The translations under genes and the position numbers were made by a program. A stretch of 64,000 nt of DNA from Roseiarcus sp963776665. Its GTDB lineage: Bacteria > Pseudomonadota > Alphaproteobacteria > Rhizobiales > Beijerinckiaceae. The DNA is taken from NCBI GenBank assembly GCA_963776665.1, contig CAVZNQ010000029.1, positions 70,970-134,969 of the forward strand, in the 5' to 3' direction. Shown here piece by piece: positions 42,109 through 53,342 of the stretch. Within the stretch, counting starts at the first letter, position 1. Every line of letters starts with the position of its first letter. The notes beneath the pieces are model-generated. The model was not told the origin of the DNA, did not search any database, and saw only the letters and a program-made list of their open reading frames with translations.

Positions 42109-42471
42109 ATGTTCGACCACGTCGGCTTCAACGTTTCCGATTTCGCCCGGAGCAAGGCTTTTTATCTGGCCGCGCTTCGGCCGCTTGGCATGGGGCTCAT
42201 GCGCGAAACCGACAAATTCGCGGTGATCGGCCATGCTTCCGGGCGCCTCTGGATCGGCGTCTTCGGGCCGGCCGCGACGCCGATCCACTTCGCCTTCCGG
42301 GCGGACAACCGGAAAGCGGTCGAAGCCTTCCATGCCGCCGCGATAGCCGCGGGCGGGCGCGACAACGGCGGTCCGGGCCTCCGCCCGAACTACAGCCCGG
42401 ATTACTACGCCGCCTTCGTTTACGATCCCGACGGGCACAACGTTGAGGCGGTGACGTTCTCGGCCGATTGA
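42109..42471 (+). CDS. VOC (glyoxalase/bleomycin resistance) family protein
   Basis: 120 aa, one VOC domain: MFDHVGFNVSDFARSKAFYL, AALRPLGMGLM, and a C-terminal YYAAFVYDPDGHNVEAVTF, with His3-region and the final Glu as metal ligands. GGGAGGGGCGGCC precedes ATG 42109. The substrate is unknown. It is divergent from the racemase-family gene. Confidence 0.85.
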   Translation: MFDHVGFNVSDFARSKAFYLAALRPLGMGLMRETDKFAVIGHASGRLWIGVFGPAATPIHFAFRADNRKAVEAFHAAAIAAGGRDNGGPGLRPNYSPDYYAAFVYDPDGHNVEAVTFSAD

Positions 42472-42547
42472 GTCGAGCTGTCCCGATTGCCAGCGGCCCA
42501 GGACAAGGTGACAGAGACTTCGCGGAAACGGGAAGATCAATTGCGGG

Positions 42548-43063
42548 TCAGCCAGCAAGCCCGCCATGCGATCCCAAGACTGCGCCGAGGATCGTGACGA
42601 CCGCGGCTGCGAGCAGTACGAAATGCGCAAGCCAAATGCGCCGCAATACGGCTCCCGGATCGCGCGCCGCCGTCGCGTCGAGCCGCCCGTGCGCGAGCGG
42701 CTCGCCGACGAAAACAATCAGCATGAACACGATCCAAACTGCGGCCATGAGCCCGAGCCACCAGAGCGCCGGGTCGGCAAAGCCAGCCCAGAGATCGAGC
42801 CGCCAAGTCATCCAGAGTCCCGCCGCCCCGGCAAGCGGGATGGAAATGCGCGCCTGGGCTGCGAAGCGGCGCTCGATGGCTTCGAACAGCGCCCAGCCTT
42901 TCCGCGCGTCTTCATTCGATCTGGCGAGGGGCAGCGCGATGAGGGTGACGAAGGCGACGCCGCCGATCCAGTGAACGACGCACAAGACGTGAACTGCGCG
43001 GGCGAGTTCGATGTCGTCGATCAATGGCTCCCCCGGATCATCCCCGCTTCGCCATTCCATCAT
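42548..43063 (-). CDS. Membrane protein, CopD-like
   Basis: 171 aa with four hydrophobic segments and conserved His in helices (VHVLCVVHWIGGVAFVTLIA, RIWLAHFVLLAAAVVTILGA). The pattern resembles CopD/YibD-type integral membrane proteins involved in copper handling or of unknown role. The first 15 residues are polar. The start could be either of two adjacent ATG codons. I cannot show copper binding from this. Confidence 0.65.
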   Translation of the reverse strand: MMEWRSGDDPGEPLIDDIELARAVHVLCVVHWIGGVAFVTLIALPLARSNEDARKGWALFEAIERRFAAQARISIPLAGAAGLWMTWRLDLWAGFADPALWWLGLMAAVWIVFMLIVFVGEPLAHGRLDATAARDPGAVLRRIWLAHFVLLAAAVVTILGAVLGSHGGLAG

Positions 43064-43173
43064 AGACGACTATGGAGCCCGCGGCGCTTCCCCCTTCCAT
43101 CCTCGTCCCATCCGGCATAGATAGCGCCCAATTCCCTCTTGAATTCGCGCCCCAATCGGCGCTGGAGAGCGTT

Positions 43174-44578
43174 ATGTCCAAGCCGCGTACGTTGTATGAC
43201 AAGATCTGGGACGACCATGTGCTCGACACCAAGGGCGATCTCTCCCTCATCTATATCGACCGCCATCTGGTCCATGAGGTCACGAGCCCGCAGGCGTTCG
43301 AGGGCCTCAGGCTATCCGGGCGCAAGGTTCGCGCGCCGCACAAGACGCTGGCCGTCGTCGACCACAACATCCAGACCACCGACCGCAGCGCCGGCATCGC
43401 CGATCCCGAAAGCCGCCAGCAGGTCGAGGAGCTCGCCCGCAACGCCAAAGAGTTCGGCATCGAATATTACGACGAGTTCGACGTGCGGCAGGGCGTCGTC
43501 CACATCATTGGGCCGGAGCAGGGCTTTACCCTGCCCGGCACGACCATCGTCTGCGGCGACAGCCACACCTCGACCCATGGCGCCTTCGGCGCACTCGCGC
43601 ACGGCATCGGCACCTCCGAGGTCGAGCATGTGCTCGCGACCCAGACCTTGATCCAGACCAAGGCCAAGAACATGCGGGTCAAGGTCGATGGCGCGCTTCC
43701 GGCCGGCGTCACCGCCAAGGACATCATCCTCGCCATCATCGGCCAGATCGGGACGGCGGGCGGCACCGGCCACGTCATCGAATATTGCGGCTCGGCGATC
43801 GAGGCGCTTTCGATGGAAGGGCGGATGACGGTCTGCAACATGTCGATCGAGGGCGGCGCGCGCGCCGGCATGATCGCTCCGGACGCCAAGACCTACGCCT
43901 ATCTCAAGGACCGGCCGAAGTCGCCGAAAGGCGCCCATTGGGATCAAGCGATGCGCCATTGGGAGACGCTGCCGCAGCGACGAGGGCGCCGAGTTCGACC
44001 GCGATGTCTTCCTCAACGCCGCCGATCTGCCGCCGATCGTCTCCTGGGGCACGAGCCCGCAGGACGTGGCGCCGATCCTGGGCGCCGTGCCGCGGGTCGA
44101 GGACGGTCCGACCGAACAGAAGCGCGCCTCGATCAGGCGCGCGCTCGACTACATGGGGCTCAAGGGCGGCGAGAAGATCGCCGACATTGAAATCGACCGG
44201 GTCTTCATCGGTTCGTGCACCAACGGTCGGATCGAGGATTTGCGCGCCGCCGCGGCGATCGCCAACGGCCGCAAGGTTTCGGAGCGCGTCAACGCGATGG
44301 TCGTGCCGGGATCGGGCCTGGTCAAGGCGCAGGCCGAGGCCGAGGGCCTGGACAAGATTTTCCTCGCCGCCGGTTTCGAATGGCGCGAGCCGGGCTGCTC
44401 GATGTGCCTGGCGATGAACCCCGACAAGCTCGCCCCTGGCGAGCGCTGCGCCTCGACCTCGAACCGCAATTTCGAGGGCCGGCAGGGCTATCGGGGCCGT
44501 ACCCACCTCGTCTCGCCCGCGATGGCGGCGGCGGCGGCGATCGCCGGACGGTTTGTCGACGTGAGGGACTGGCGGTAA
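43174..44578 (+). pseudogene. leuC: 3-isopropylmalate dehydratase large subunit, one-base frameshift
   Basis: Aconitase-type enzyme of leucine synthesis. The first frame runs MSKPRTLYDKIWDDHVLDTK to RHWETLP; the second resumes as SDEGAEFDRDVFLNAADLPP and continues to the end. Removing one C near 43975 joins them and gives a 467-aa LeuC of normal length. The [4Fe-4S] ligand Cys residues are intact (SCTNGR, then GCSMCLAMN). ATG 43174 follows GGAGAG. A broken leuC would cause leucine auxotrophy unless another copy exists, so an assembly error is most likely. leuD is not adjacent. Confidence 0.88.
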
Positions 44579-44582
44579 AGGC

Positions 44583-44999
44583 ATGAAAGTCGGCGATCTG
44601 CTCATTGACGAGAGCGAGATCGTCGAGAGCTTCGTGCGCGCGTCGGGACCGGGCGGACAGAACGTCAACAAGGTTGCGAGCGCGGTCGAATTGCGCTTCG
44701 ACGCGCGCAAGAGTCGGAGCCTGCCCGACGACGTCGCGGTCCGGTTGATCAAACTCGCCGGGGCGCGGGCGACTCAGGACGGCGTCATCGTCATTTTCGC
44801 CCAGCGGTTCTCGACCCAGCCTCGCAACCGCGAGGATGCGCGCCTCCGTCTCGCGGCCCTGGTTGCGAAGGCGCAGGAGCGGGCGAAGCCGCGCCTCGCC
44901 ACCCGTCCCACACGCGCCTCGAGGACGCGCCGACTCGACGAGAAGGCCCGGCGCGGCGCGGTGAAGGCGTTCAGGAGCCGGACTACCGAGGCCGAGTAA
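44583..44999 (+). CDS. arfB: Alternative ribosome-rescue release factor ArfB
   Basis: 138 aa, with GGQ in GPGGQNVNKVASAVELRFDA (residues 24-26) and no codon-reading domain. The basic tail (about 95-135, Lys/Arg-rich) enters the empty mRNA channel. Such factors free ribosomes stalled on broken messages. It starts 4 bp after leuC. Length is typical. Confidence 0.9.
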   Translation: MKVGDLLIDESEIVESFVRASGPGGQNVNKVASAVELRFDARKSRSLPDDVAVRLIKLAGARATQDGVIVIFAQRFSTQPRNREDARLRLAALVAKAQERAKPRLATRPTRASRTRRLDEKARRGAVKAFRSRTTEAE

Positions 45000-45061
45000 A
45001 CTTTCTGGTCGACGCCCATGGAGGCGGCGGCGCGCCGGCCGGCTCGCGGTCGGCCTTCGCC

Positions 45062-45976
45062 CTATTCCGCGGCTCGAAGGGTCCCGTACTGGGGACGCCA
45101 AGGCGGCGTCTCGGCTTCTCGTTCTTCCTCGCTGATCGAGGCTTGAAATTCTTCCTCGCCCTTCAACGCCGCGAACTCGACCAGATCGTGCGAGCAAAAC
45201 AGTTTGACGGCCCCCATCGACAGCCGCGCAAGCTCGCGTAGACGGGCCAGATTGGCGCGCCGCGCCGCGCCGTCGACGCTGATGAGGCTTTCGAACGCCC
45301 GCACGCCCCCCGGCGTCGCGCCGCCGCCCGGCTCGATCTCGGAATGGTGGAAATATGCATCGCCGCAATGGAGCAGCCAATCCTCCGACCGCCGCACCGC
45401 GACGCCGCAATGTCCGCGCGTGTGGCCCGGCAGCGGAATCAGGAGGACCTCATCGTTCGTTCCGGGAATCGCGCGCACCGCCGAGAAGCCGAACCAGGAC
45501 TCTCCCTCTTCCTTGACCACCGCCCATTTCTTGACGGCGGAAATCTGCACCGCGCGATAGCGGCTGCGCTCGATGAGGCTCGGCCGGCTCGAGGCGGCGC
45601 GAAGCTCGTCGGCGTGGACGTGGACCGCCGCGCCGGGGAAATCGCTGATGCCTCCCGCGTGGTCGAGGTCAAGGTGGGTCGGCACGATGTGGCGCACGTC
45701 GCTCGGGCGATAGCCCAGGTCGACGACCTGCCGCAGCGCCGTCTCCGCGACCTCGAGCCGCGGCCGCATCGTGAGGTTGAAGAGAAGTCCGAGCCGCCGA
45801 GGCTCGTTGACATCCTCGACGCCGAGGCCGGTGTCGACGAGGATCAGCCGATCGTCGCCCTCGATCAGGAGGCAGTGACAGCACATCGGCGCGGGCGACA
45901 GCAGCCCGCCGGAACCGCCGAACGCTCTCCCGCCGGGCGGACATAGCGACCCGCAGTTGAGATGATGAATTCGCAC
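45062..45976 (-). CDS. MBL-fold metallo-hydrolase
   Basis: 304 aa. The metal-binding motif HLDLDH (PTHLDLDHAGG) and further ligands in PLPGHTRGHCGVAV and LHCGDAYFHHSE. It starts MRIHHLNCGSLCPPGGRAFG, a pattern of AttM/AhlD-like or glyoxalase-II-like enzymes. The substrate is not deducible. No operon partner. Confidence 0.86.
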   Translation of the reverse strand: MRIHHLNCGSLCPPGGRAFGGSGGLLSPAPMCCHCLLIEGDDRLILVDTGLGVEDVNEPRRLGLLFNLTMRPRLEVAETALRQVVDLGYRPSDVRHIVPTHLDLDHAGGISDFPGAAVHVHADELRAASSRPSLIERSRYRAVQISAVKKWAVVKEEGESWFGFSAVRAIPGTNDEVLLIPLPGHTRGHCGVAVRRSEDWLLHCGDAYFHHSEIEPGGGATPGGVRAFESLISVDGAARRANLARLRELARLSMGAVKLFCSHDLVEFAALKGEEEFQASISEEEREAETPPWRPQYGTLRAAE

Positions 45977-46579
45977 GCGTCCGACCCTCCGACCGGCTGG
46001 ATTGTCTCAGCCCGTCACAAGGCGGGCGTCAGCGTCCATCTACGGCAGGAGGGCAATTGTACATTGATTTGATGAACCATTAACGCAACTCGTGCCTTTT
46101 TCCGGACTCGCCGAGGGCCAGACAGGAACATCCTGTATCGCTCATCTTTCCTTAAGGGAGCCTTAAACGCAAGACGCCAATTCAAATACCACAAATAGTC
46201 AACAGGAAATCTCTGTTTGACGAGCATGTATGGTAAATGAGGAGCGGAACTCCCAATATGCATTGTCCAAAACGATAGGGAGATCAAAGTCTTTTGCGCC
46301 GCGGAGAGCCGGGCCTTCGGCGCCCTTGACCTCGGCGACGGGCCGAACCTTCTGGCCTTCGGCGGCCTTGCAACCGGGAGGTCGAGCGCCGCGGCTGGCG
46401 GCGAGCGTCTGCTTGGGCCGCGGCTTTCCCGATCCCAAGACGAAGAGGCTCGCGAGCCGCGGCGGGCCTCGGGGCGGGGCTCCCTTAGCGGGAGCGAACA
46501 GGCCGACCAGCGGGTCGGCCAGTCCGCCCAAGGCCCGTCAGGGCCTTGGGTTCCAGAGCTGTCCGGGGCGCTGCTCCGC
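45977..46579. other. 603-bp gap with three tandem hairpins, no gene seen
   Basis: From about 46060 to 46270 the DNA is clearly poorer in GC than its surroundings. From 46479 to 46550 three hairpins follow one another. Open frames on both strands here lack ribosome sites and family likeness. I see no supported coding gene. Confidence 0.7.
46479..46550 (-). terminator. Three tandem hairpins downstream of typA
   Basis: GCTCCC/GGGAGC (46479-46495), GGCCGACC/GGTCGGCC (46501-46520) and CCCAAGGCCC/GGGCCTTGGG (46527-46550, four-base loop). The last starts 30 bp past the typA stop. None is followed by a T-run, so termination or 3'-end protection is an inference. Confidence 0.5.
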
Positions 46580-48406
<1,827 letters not shown>

Positions 48407-48660
48407 GGGAGAAGAGGCTCGTTGCGGACGGCCCGAGACGGGCGGACGGGCGCCCTGTCTTTTGACCGCGAAGGTAACGGAGGCGCGACGGCGCTGCGCG
48501 GGTTCGCGGCCGACGATTGTGCGCCGCAATACATGAAGGAAGACCGAAAGGGAAGGGCAATGCGAAGCGAGGCGGAGAGCGCTGGCGCGATTTACAATGC
48601 GTCCGACTCCCCCTAGCTTTTCCGCAAGCCCGCGAGGGGGCGCGACGCCTGGGAGGATGG

Positions 48661-50220
48661 ATGGACGCCAATCTGCGCCGGCAGACGCTGGCGGACACGC
48701 TGCGCCGAAGCGCCAATCGGTTCCCTGACCGGCTCGGGCTCGCCTGCGGATCGACGCGGTGGACTTATCGTGAGCTCCTGGGAGTCTGTGAGCGGCTTGC
48801 CGGCGCTCTCGCGCAGCGGGGCGTCAGGCGCGGCGACAAGGTTGCTGTCCTCGCCCGGAACTCACACGGCTTTGTCGCGCTCCGCTATGCGCTCATGCGG
48901 CTCGGCGCTGTTATGGTTCCTATCAATTTCATGCTGCAGCCGGACGAGATCGGCTTCATTCTCAACCATTCCGGCGCGCGCATGCTCGCTTCCGACAGCG
49001 GCATGGCGGAAGTCGCCCGGAAAGGGGCGGCGCAGGCGCAGCATGTGAGCGAATTCCTCTGGCTGCCGTCCGAAGAGGAGACGGTTCCGGCCGAAGGAAT
49101 GACCAGTTTCGATGCGCTGCTCGAGACCGGGGGCGAGGCGCCGGGCGAGGGACCCGAAAGCTTCGACGTCGCCCAGATCGTCTATACCAGCGGCACCGAG
49201 TCCCGCCCCAAGGGCGTACAGCTGACCCATGATGCGATCCTCTGGCAGTATGTGAGCTGTGCGGTCGACGCGGAGATCGTTGGCGACGACGTCTCGGTGC
49301 ACGCGCTGCCGCTCTATCATTGCGCCCAGCTCGACGTGTTCCTGGGTCCGTCGATCTATGTCGGCGGCGTCAATGTGGTGACTGCCAAGCCGGTCCCCGA
49401 CAATATCTTCCGCCTGATCGGGCGCGAGCGTGCAACCTCGTTCTTCGCCCCGCCGACGGTTTGGATCGCGATGCTGCGCGCGCCGGGTTTCGACGCGGCG
49501 AATCTCTCGAGCCTCCGCAAGGGGTACTATGGCGCCTCGATCATGCCGGTCGAGGTGATGCGGGAGATGGCGAGCCGCATGCCGGAGGTGCGCCTCTGGA
49601 ATCTCTACGGCCAGACCGAGATCGCCCCCCTCGCCACCATGCTCGGACCTGGCGATCAGCTCCGCAAGCCCGGGTCCTGCGGCCGCCCCGTGCTCAACGT
49701 CGAGACGCGGGTCGTCGACGAAGCGATGGAGGACGTGAAGCCCGGCGAGGTGGGCGAGATCGTCCATCGTTCGCCCCATCTGATGCTCGGCTACTACAGG
49801 GACGAGGAGAAAACGGCCGAGGCGTTCCGCGGCGGCTGGTTCCACTCGGGCGACCTCGCCACCATCGACGAGGAGGGTTTCATCAGCGTCGTCGACCGCA
49901 AGAAGGACATGATCAAGTCCGGAGGCGAGAACGTCGCCAGCCGCGAGGTCGAGGAAGCCATCTACCTTCTCGCGGGCGTCTCGGAAGTCGCGGCGATCGG
50001 GGTGCCGCATCCGCGCTGGATCGAGGCGGTGGTGGCCGTGGTGGTGCCGAAGGCCGGGGCGGCGCTGAGCGAGAAGCTCGTGCTCGACCATGCCCACGGG
50101 GTGCTCGCCGGATTCAAGGTCCCCAAGCGGGTGATCCTCGCCGAGTCCCTGCCGAAGAATCCGAGTGGGAAAATCCTCAAGCGGCAGTTGCGCGAAGAAC
50201 ATGGGGGCGCGTTCCGGTAA
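48661..50220 (+). CDS. Acyl-CoA synthetase (AMP-forming ligase family)
   Basis: 519 aa. AMP-binding motif YTSGTESRPKGVQLTH, then NLYGQTEIAPLATM, GWFHSGDLATIDEEGFISVV, DRKKDMIKSGGENVASREVE, and the C-terminal catalytic Lys in NPSGKILKRQLRE. It makes an acyl-CoA from a carboxylic acid, ATP and CoA; chain length is unknown. GGGAGGATG precedes ATG 48661. Independent of the deleted hydrolase downstream. Confidence 0.93.
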   Translation: MDANLRRQTLADTLRRSANRFPDRLGLACGSTRWTYRELLGVCERLAGALAQRGVRRGDKVAVLARNSHGFVALRYALMRLGAVMVPINFMLQPDEIGFILNHSGARMLASDSGMAEVARKGAAQAQHVSEFLWLPSEEETVPAEGMTSFDALLETGGEAPGEGPESFDVAQIVYTSGTESRPKGVQLTHDAILWQYVSCAVDAEIVGDDVSVHALPLYHCAQLDVFLGPSIYVGGVNVVTAKPVPDNIFRLIGRERATSFFAPPTVWIAMLRAPGFDAANLSSLRKGYYGASIMPVEVMREMASRMPEVRLWNLYGQTEIAPLATMLGPGDQLRKPGSCGRPVLNVETRVVDEAMEDVKPGEVGEIVHRSPHLMLGYYRDEEKTAEAFRGGWFHSGDLATIDEEGFISVVDRKKDMIKSGGENVASREVEEAIYLLAGVSEVAAIGVPHPRWIEAVVAVVVPKAGAALSEKLVLDHAHGVLAGFKVPKRVILAESLPKNPSGKILKRQLREEHGGAFR

Positions 50221-50302
50221 GACCGCGCGGCCAATGACGGCGCGGCCGAATCGAGCGCCGACCCGCCAGGCCCGGCAGGTTTCAGGCGATGGCGGACGGC
50301 AA

Positions 50303-50567
50303 ATGGCGAAGACGCAGAAGGTCGAGGCGCCGAACGGGCCGCTCGCCGTTTTTGAGTCCGGGGGAGAGGGACCTCAAAGCGCCCCTCGCCGTGCTGCACG
50401 GCGCCGACGACGAGCTGATCAACGCCCGCTATTTCGCGTCGCTGGCCATGCCGACGCTATGGCGCGGCGCGGTGCAGACGATCTCCGGCGCCGGGCATAC
50501 GCCGCAATGGGAAACGCCCGAAGCCTTCGATGCGCTCATCGAGGCGTTCATCGCCGAGACGGCGTGA
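50303..50567 (+). pseudogene. Alpha/beta hydrolase with large internal deletion
   Basis: The first 23 codons (MAKTQKVEAPNGPLAVFESG) are the start of an alpha/beta hydrolase. They then join, in a different frame, to the end of one: LKAPLAVLHGADDELINARY, ISGAGHTPQWETPEAFDALI. The nucleophile elbow and most of the core are gone. A real loss, unlike the one-base cases elsewhere. Confidence 0.75.
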
Positions 50568-50571
50568 ACGC

Positions 50572-51681
50572 TCACTTCGCGATCGGCTCGTATTTGCCGG
50601 CGCTCCACATGTTGATGTCGTAGCTCGGGTCCAGGATATCGCCTTTGCTGTCGAACCGAACCGACCCCAGGACAGTCTCGACAGGTTTGCCGTCCTCGAG
50701 CGCCTTGGCGATGGCCTTCGGATCGTCCGAGCCGGCGCGCTTGATCCCCTCGGCGATCGCCTGAATTACGCCGTAGCTGAACAGGGTGAAGCCTTCAGGG
50801 TTGAATCCCTGAGCCTTGAACTGCTCGAGCGCGGCGGCTGCGCTCGGCGACCGGCGCGGATCGGTCGGGAAAGTGAACAGCGTGCCTTCGCCGGCCGGTC
50901 CGGAGATCTGCCAGAATTCCGACGTCGCGATGCTGTCGCCGGTCATAAGGTTCAGCTTGTAGCCCTGGTCGACCGCCTGCCGCAGCATGAGTCCGGCCTC
51001 GGTGTGATAGCCCCCGAAATAGACGAATTCGGCGCCGGCGTTCTTCAGCTTGGTGATGACCGCGGTGTAGTCCTTTTCGCCCGGATTGATGCCTTCAAAA
51101 AGAACCTCGGTCACGCCCGCGGCGTTCAGCTTGTCCTTGACCACCTGCGCCAGGCCTTTCCCGTAGGCCGACTTGTCGTGCAGGATTGCGATTTTCTTGC
51201 CCTTGTACTTGTCGGCGATCCAGGGCGCGATGAATTCCCCCTGCCTGTCGTCGCGCGGGTAGATGCGCATGATGGTCGAATGTCCCTTCTCGGTCAGGGC
51301 GGGATTCGAGGACGCGGGCGACATCATCAGGATGCTGTTGTCGGCATAGACGTCGGCAGCGGGAATCGACGAGCCCGAGCAGGCATGGCCGTCGACATAT
51401 CTGATCTGTTGCCCGACGATGAGGTTGGCGACCGCTACCGCCTGCTTCGGATCGCAGGCGTCGTCCTGGATTACAATCTTGATCTTGCGCCCGTTGACGC
51501 CGCCGGCGTTGTTGATCGCCGCCGCAGCAGCCTCGGCTCCCCGCTTCATCTGTTCGCCGATGCTCGCGACAGGTCCGGTCATGGGCCCGGCGACCGCGAT
51601 CGCGATGTCGTCGGCCCGGACCGGCGCGGTCAGCGCCAGGAGGCCGAGTCCGGTCAACGAAAAGATCAATGCTGTGCGCAT
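50572..51681 (-). CDS. Branched-chain amino acid-type ABC substrate-binding protein
   Basis: 369 aa. A signal peptide (MRTALIFSLTGLGLLALTAP, ending VRA), then the LivJ/K fold: IAVAGPMTGPVASIGEQMKR, IVIQDDACDPKQAVAVANLI, VYFGGYHTEAGLMLRQAVDQ. GGGAGGATCCAACC precedes ATG 51681. The frame runs upstream without a stop into the GNAT gene. No permease or ATPase is next to it, so it may use the liv transporter at 28.6-32.1 kb. The ligand is not deducible; the TGD region is typical. Confidence 0.88.
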   Translation of the reverse strand: MRTALIFSLTGLGLLALTAPVRADDIAIAVAGPMTGPVASIGEQMKRGAEAAAAAINNAGGVNGRKIKIVIQDDACDPKQAVAVANLIVGQQIRYVDGHACSGSSIPAADVYADNSILMMSPASSNPALTEKGHSTIMRIYPRDDRQGEFIAPWIADKYKGKKIAILHDKSAYGKGLAQVVKDKLNAAGVTEVLFEGINPGEKDYTAVITKLKNAGAEFVYFGGYHTEAGLMLRQAVDQGYKLNLMTGDSIATSEFWQISGPAGEGTLFTFPTDPRRSPSAAAALEQFKAQGFNPEGFTLFSYGVIQAIAEGIKRAGSDDPKAIAKALEDGKPVETVLGSVRFDSKGDILDPSYDINMWSAGKYEPIAK

Positions 51682-51791
51682 GGTTGGATCCTCCCTCACG
51701 CGACGCGGCTGCTCACGGCCGTTTCGACCCCGATGGCGATAACCCTGAACGGTCGTGAGGGCAACCGCATCGGCCGAAAGCGCCCCCTTGG

Positions 51792-52257
51792 CTATTCCTT
51801 CGGTCCGCCATCGCATCTTGAGCGTCGGCAGTCCCGAATGCGGGCTCACGCCTTGCCCCACGACCCTGAATCCCTCGCGCTCGTAGAAGCGCCGGGCGCG
51901 CGGGTTCGCCTCGTTGACATCGAGTTCGACCATGCCCGGCGAGCGGCGCTTGGCTTCGTCGATGAGCGCAACGGCCAGGCCCGAACCGCGCTCGTCCGGC
52001 GCGACGCAGAGCTGGTCGAGAGCGCCCGATCGCGGATCGATGGTCACGAAGCCCGCCGGCCGATCTCTCGTGTCGAGTCCGACGACGACCTCGGCGCCTG
52101 CAGCCCGAAGCGAGCGCAGGCGATTTTCGATCCAGGCGCGGCGGGCGTTGAAATCAATCGGGATGCCGGTCGCCGTCCAGGCGGCGGCCCAGAGATCAAC
52201 CATCGCCGGCAGATCGGCTTCGGCGAAGTCGCGCAACGCGCGGGTCGCGGCGCTCAC
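51792..52257 (-). CDS. GNAT-family N-acetyltransferase, possible one-base insertion near the end
   Basis: About 154 aa. GTG start at 52257 overlaps the MotB-like stop (GTGA). GNAT motifs: VVVGLDTRDRPAGFVTIDPR, LCVAPDERGSGLAVALIDEA (acetyl-CoA pyrophosphate loop), and DVNEANPRARRFYEREGFRV. As read, the frame has no stop and continues for about 37 codons into the binding-protein gene. Removing one G at about 51802-51807 gives MRWRPKE and TAG at 51792-51794, a normal GNAT end. Substrate unknown. Confidence 0.8.
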
Positions 52258-53282
52258 CGCTCCGTCAGCTTGAGTTCGATGCGCCGGTTGCGCGCGAGCG
52301 CCTCCTCGTCCGTTCCCTGGTCGATCGGCTGGAATTCGCCGAAGCCCGCCGCGGCCAGCCGGTCGGGCTCGACGCCCTTGCTGATCAGATACTGCACCAC
52401 CGCGACGGCGCGCGCCGCCGACAGTTCCCAGTTCGACTTGTACTGGCCGCCGCCGCCGATCGGGCGATTGTCGGTATGGCCGTCGACCCTGAGGATCCAG
52501 GGAATATCGGGCGGAATCTCGCGCTCGAGGTCGAGGACGGCGGCGGCGAGCGTGTCGAGCGACTGTTTCCCCGCCGGGCTCATGTCGGCCTTGCCGACGT
52601 CGAACAGCACCGAGGATTCGAATACGAACCGGTCGCCAACGACGCGGATGTCGGGCCGCGCGCCGAGGATCTGGCGAAGCCGGCCGAAGAAGTCGGAGCG
52701 GTAGCGGTTCAGCTCCTGAACCTTCTGCGCCAACGCGACGTTGAGCCGTTGGCCGAGGTCGGAGATCTTCGATTGCGATTCCTTGTTGGCGGCCTCCGAG
52801 GCGGCGAGCGCGTCCTCGATCGCCGCGAGCTGGCGGCGCAGCGCGGCGATCTGCTGGTTGAGCACGTCGACCTGGGCCAGCGCCTGAGCCGAGATCTGCT
52901 TCTGCTGATCGAGCGCCTGGGCGGCCGCGGAGGCCTTGCCGCTGGCGGCGTCGGCGTCGACCGCGCCCTGCGAGGCGGCGTTCTCGAGCCGCTTCTGCTC
53001 CCGCTCGGCGCTGTCGAGCGTCGCGGCAAGAGTCGAGATCCGGGCTTCGTCGGCGCCCTTCTGCGTCCGCTCCAGCGCCAGGAGGTTGGTGAGCTCCTCG
53101 ATCTGTCGATTGAGCTTGGCCAGCGCCTCGTCCTTGCCAGTCACCTCCTGCGACAGGAAGAACTGGGCCAGCATGAACACCGACAGGAGAAAAATGATGA
53201 CCAGGAGCATGGTCGACAACGCGTCGACGAAGCCCGGCCAATAGTTCACCGCCTCGTAGCGGCGTGAGCGCGACAGCGCCAT
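52254..53282 (-). CDS. MotB/OmpA-like peptidoglycan-anchored protein
   Basis: 342 aa. One membrane helix near the N-terminus (about 17-40), a long coiled coil (about 50-190, rich in Ala, Gln and Glu), then an OmpA-type peptidoglycan-binding domain: FESSVLFDVGKADMSPAGKQ, RVDGHTDNRPIGGGGQYKSN, NRRIELKLTE. It resembles MotB but has no flagellar neighbour. With the MotA-like gene just upstream it may form a proton-driven stator or an envelope motor of another kind (inference). Confidence 0.85.
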   Translation of the reverse strand: MALSRSRRYEAVNYWPGFVDALSTMLLVIIFLLSVFMLAQFFLSQEVTGKDEALAKLNRQIEELTNLLALERTQKGADEARISTLAATLDSAEREQKRLENAASQGAVDADAASGKASAAAQALDQQKQISAQALAQVDVLNQQIAALRRQLAAIEDALAASEAANKESQSKISDLGQRLNVALAQKVQELNRYRSDFFGRLRQILGARPDIRVVGDRFVFESSVLFDVGKADMSPAGKQSLDTLAAAVLDLEREIPPDIPWILRVDGHTDNRPIGGGGQYKSNWELSAARAVAVVQYLISKGVEPDRLAAAGFGEFQPIDQGTDEEALARNRRIELKLTER

Positions 53283-53342
53283 TCAGAACTCCTCGTTTCC
53301 GTCGCCCTCGCCCTAACCTTCTCCCGATGCGCGGGGAGCTGA

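Noticed and set aside
50572..53241. One 889-aa frame across GNAT and binding protein
   Set aside because: It contains an internal ribosome site and signal peptide, and its first third is antisense-like to the MotB-like gene frame. Two genes with a one-base error explain it better.
53300..53342. Sequence resembling a common intergenic repeat (CCTAACCTTCTCCC)
   Set aside because: Too short and too degenerate to call between the two motor genes.
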